DNA of 7,932 bases from an uncultured Saprospiraceae bacterium (lineage in GTDB: Bacteria > Bacteroidota > Bacteroidia > Chitinophagales > Saprospiraceae), in contig CALBVQ010000040.1 in assembly GCA_937969485.1 (NCBI GenBank), positions 1-7,932 on the forward strand, written 5' to 3'. This document shows positions 6,688 through 7,932 of the stretch, one piece after another. Every line of letters begins with the position of its first letter. Within the stretch, counting starts at the first letter, position 1. The notes beneath the pieces were generated by a model. It did no database searches. It was not told where the DNA came from and was given only the letters and a program-made list of their open reading frames with translations. The translations under genes and the position numbers were made by a program.

Positions 6688-7626
6688 TTAGCCTTTGCGC
6701 TGTTTATTTCTTTTGCTAGGAAAGATGTAGCCAGCTGTGCATTCTATTCCACCTCCAAAACCATTTAAGTAATAATCGTAGGATAAGCCAATTGTTGTAG
6801 ATCTTAGCTGTAAAGTAGAAATGAAATTTACGGAAGACAATGTCAAGTTATCATTGAAATCTCTGCCGCTTCTCACATAAACTCCTAAAAGTAGCGATAC
6901 TGACTGCTTATTTTCAAAGGAAGTAATAATGTATTTTCCCGCAAGACCAGTCAGGTGTTCGCTGTGAGGCCCTTGGAACAATGTAAGGAAAGAAGGACTT
7001 ATTGCGATTCGTTTTGTAAGGGGGAGGTTTAATACTCCATGTAAGTTGAAACGTCTGTAGAGCCTAAAATTTCCTGAAGAAATTGAAATATTCGGTTTGT
7101 TGATGTGAAAGACTGACGTTCCTACCTGAAAACCAAAGCGTTTAGCAGTTTGGTATTCCCACAAAACTCCAAAACCCAGATCAAAGTAAGTTTTATTATT
7201 AAGGGCAATTCCCGTATTCGAAATTCCCATTTCTAAACCAGCAGAAAGATTATGATGGCTTTTGTCCATGCTACCGAGTTGCTGGGAGAATGAGCCGTGT
7301 GCCTTAAATAGATTACTTCCAAAACTTGCTACACCCGCTCTATCAATTGTTGCAGATGCTCCATAACCCAATGATCTATTTTTAGAAAGATTTATTTTTG
7401 AATCATAGCTGATGAATCCAGCTCTGTATGCAGCGCTCGAGAGAGCTGTTCTCCATTGATCTCGGTATCCAATTGCCATGCGATCATTACCCTCGAAATT
7501 CCCTGTAAAGCTAGGATTTGTATGAAGTGGAGTATTGTAGTATTGAGAGAAGACTACATCTTGCGATTTCAAAGTTGTAGTCAGTAATGTGAATAAAATG
7601 GTCAACTGTAGATAGAGCTGTTTCAT
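6688..7626 (-). CDS. PorP/SprF family type IX secretion-associated outer-membrane protein
   Basis: The 312-residue protein starts with a signal peptide (about 1-21, hydrophobic run LQLTILFTLLTTTL). The hallmark start of mature PorP/SprF proteins follows: QDVVFSQYYNTPLHTNPSFTG, then RMAIGYRDQW. The rest is alternating beta-strand sequence with many glycines and aromatics, ending in a glycine/tyrosine-rich last strand near GLSYDYYLNGFGGGIE, as in an outer-membrane beta-barrel. The length is normal for the family. Relatives such as Flavobacterium SprF help secrete or anchor large surface proteins such as the gliding adhesin SprB, and are usually encoded just downstream of their partner. Here no partner lies in the window: the 306 nt upstream contain a repeat element. 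It could be one of several paralogues; I give no symbol because PorP and SprF cannot be told apart here. Confidence 0.9.
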   Translation of the reverse strand: MKQLYLQLTILFTLLTTTLKSQDVVFSQYYNTPLHTNPSFTGNFEGNDRMAIGYRDQWRTALSSAAYRAGFISYDSKINLSKNRSLGYGASATIDRAGVASFGSNLFKAHGSFSQQLGSMDKSHHNLSAGLEMGISNTGIALNNKTYFDLGFGVLWEYQTAKRFGFQVGTSVFHINKPNISISSGNFRLYRRFNLHGVLNLPLTKRIAISPSFLTLFQGPHSEHLTGLAGKYIITSFENKQSVSLLLGVYVRSGRDFNDNLTLSSVNFISTLQLRSTTIGLSYDYYLNGFGGGIECTAGYIFPSKRNKQRKG

Positions 7627-7802
7627 AGTTCAATGTGTACTGTAAATGTATAAAAAAGTTTATAGCAAGTCGAACCAGTTTTAATGAGAATCGGATTTTT
7701 ATTGATGAAAATTGATTTTATTTAGGAGACGCTGTTTGATGGAAATACAATAAAAATAATTTTTCAAGTGTAGCAAGGAAGAAGATTTAGACTTGTTTTG
7801 TA
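7627..7802. other. AT-rich upstream region of the PorP/SprF gene
   Basis: No gene is supported here. It should hold the promoter of the PorP/SprF gene. The best partial -7 matches on the minus strand are TACATTTA near 7645-7652 and TACACTTG at 7765-7772, each one base off TAnnTTTG and neither with a convincing -33 box. A small A/T palindrome (AAAAAT, A, ATTTTT) sits at 7752-7764. Confidence 0.4.
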
Positions 7803-7825
7803 GATTTAACCCGCATTATGCATTA
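7803..7825 (+). repeat. Terminal inverted repeat of the right element copy (its left end)
   Basis: It starts GATTTAACCCG and ends TATGCATTA on the plus strand, and is inverted relative to 102-124 with 21 of 23 positions identical. The sequence just outside (ending GTTTTGTA) differs from the outside of the other copy, which marks the element boundary. Confidence 0.75.
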
Positions 7826-7932
7826 GGTTTTCGTGATGAGAGCTTAAAATGCAAAGAGAATGGGAGCTCAACAGTTCTTTTGAGGCGCAGGCGTGGTCCC
7901 CATCACGGTGAGCATCAAAAGAGCTGGACGTT
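7803..7932 (+). mobile_element. Left-hand part of a ~191-bp foldback (MITE-like) element, cut by the window end
   Basis: This is the second copy of the element seen at 1-124, in the same orientation. It begins with the terminal inverted repeat (7803-7825), continues through a 44-bp arm, and reaches the 63-bp core shared with 1-63 (7870-7932). Within the core, 7872-7883 (CAGTTCTTTTGA) pairs with 7915-7926 (TCAAAAGAGCTG) with only one G-T pair, and CGTG (7892-7895) can pair with CACG (7904-7907) at the apex. Its 44-bp arm also resembles the inverted arm of the left copy, so the whole element is one long imperfect hairpin. It sits in the upstream region of the PorP/SprF gene, where it might affect transcription. 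No open reading frame of note is in it. Mobility is inferred, not seen. Confidence 0.72.

Noticed and set aside
102..7825. Ends of the element fit the integron attC core patterns (ATTTAAC as RYYYAAC and GTTAAAT as GTTRRRY) and the element folds into a hairpin
   Set aside because: These consensus patterns are very loose. At about 191 bp the element is longer than usual attC sites, the DNA between copies is a multi-gene housekeeping block on one strand, not single-gene cassettes, and no integron integrase is present. It may still be worth testing against other copies.

Overview
The window looks like chromosomal DNA of a member of the Bacteroidota. It is AT-rich, carries a PorP/SprF-type outer-membrane protein of the type IX secretion (gliding) family, and shows TAnnTTTG-like promoter -7 elements instead of E. 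coli-type -10 boxes. A finer placement is not supported; the PorP/SprF protein would fit a flavobacterial or cytophagal lineage.

All six genes lie on the minus strand, so transcription runs from right to left. In transcription order they are: a PorP/SprF family outer-membrane protein (7626-6688); glyA, truA and tadA as a tight operon (6532-4040; 8-nt gap, then a 29-nt overlap); a large M28-type metallopeptidase fused to a multi-pass membrane region (3949-1757); and ahcY, S-adenosylhomocysteine hydrolase (1712-399), followed by a clear hairpin/U-tract terminator (328-359). GlyA and AhcY belong to one-carbon metabolism and the methyl cycle. TruA and TadA both modify the anticodon arm of tRNAs. 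The gene content is largely housekeeping.

The unusual structure is at the two ends. Bases 1-63 and 7870-7932 are a 63-bp direct repeat (57/63 identical by eye) that is more GC-rich than its surroundings. Just inside the left copy (102-124) and just before the right copy (7803-7825) lies a 23-bp sequence that is inverted between the two ends (21/23 identical). Put together, these are two halves of one dispersed element of about 191 bp. The left edge of the window holds its right-hand part, and the right edge holds its left-hand part. The element has terminal inverted repeats beginning GATTTAACCCG and is an imperfect inverted repeat along its whole length, so it resembles a foldback MITE or a large palindromic repeat. 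I found no transposase in the window. The two copies are in the same orientation and bracket all six genes.

The gaps hold a few smaller signals: an AT-rich 10-bp inverted repeat at the M28/ahcY junction, a 17-bp palindrome upstream of the M28 gene, and a stem-loop between porP and glyA. I see no rRNA, tRNA, CRISPR array, toxin-antitoxin pair or defence system.
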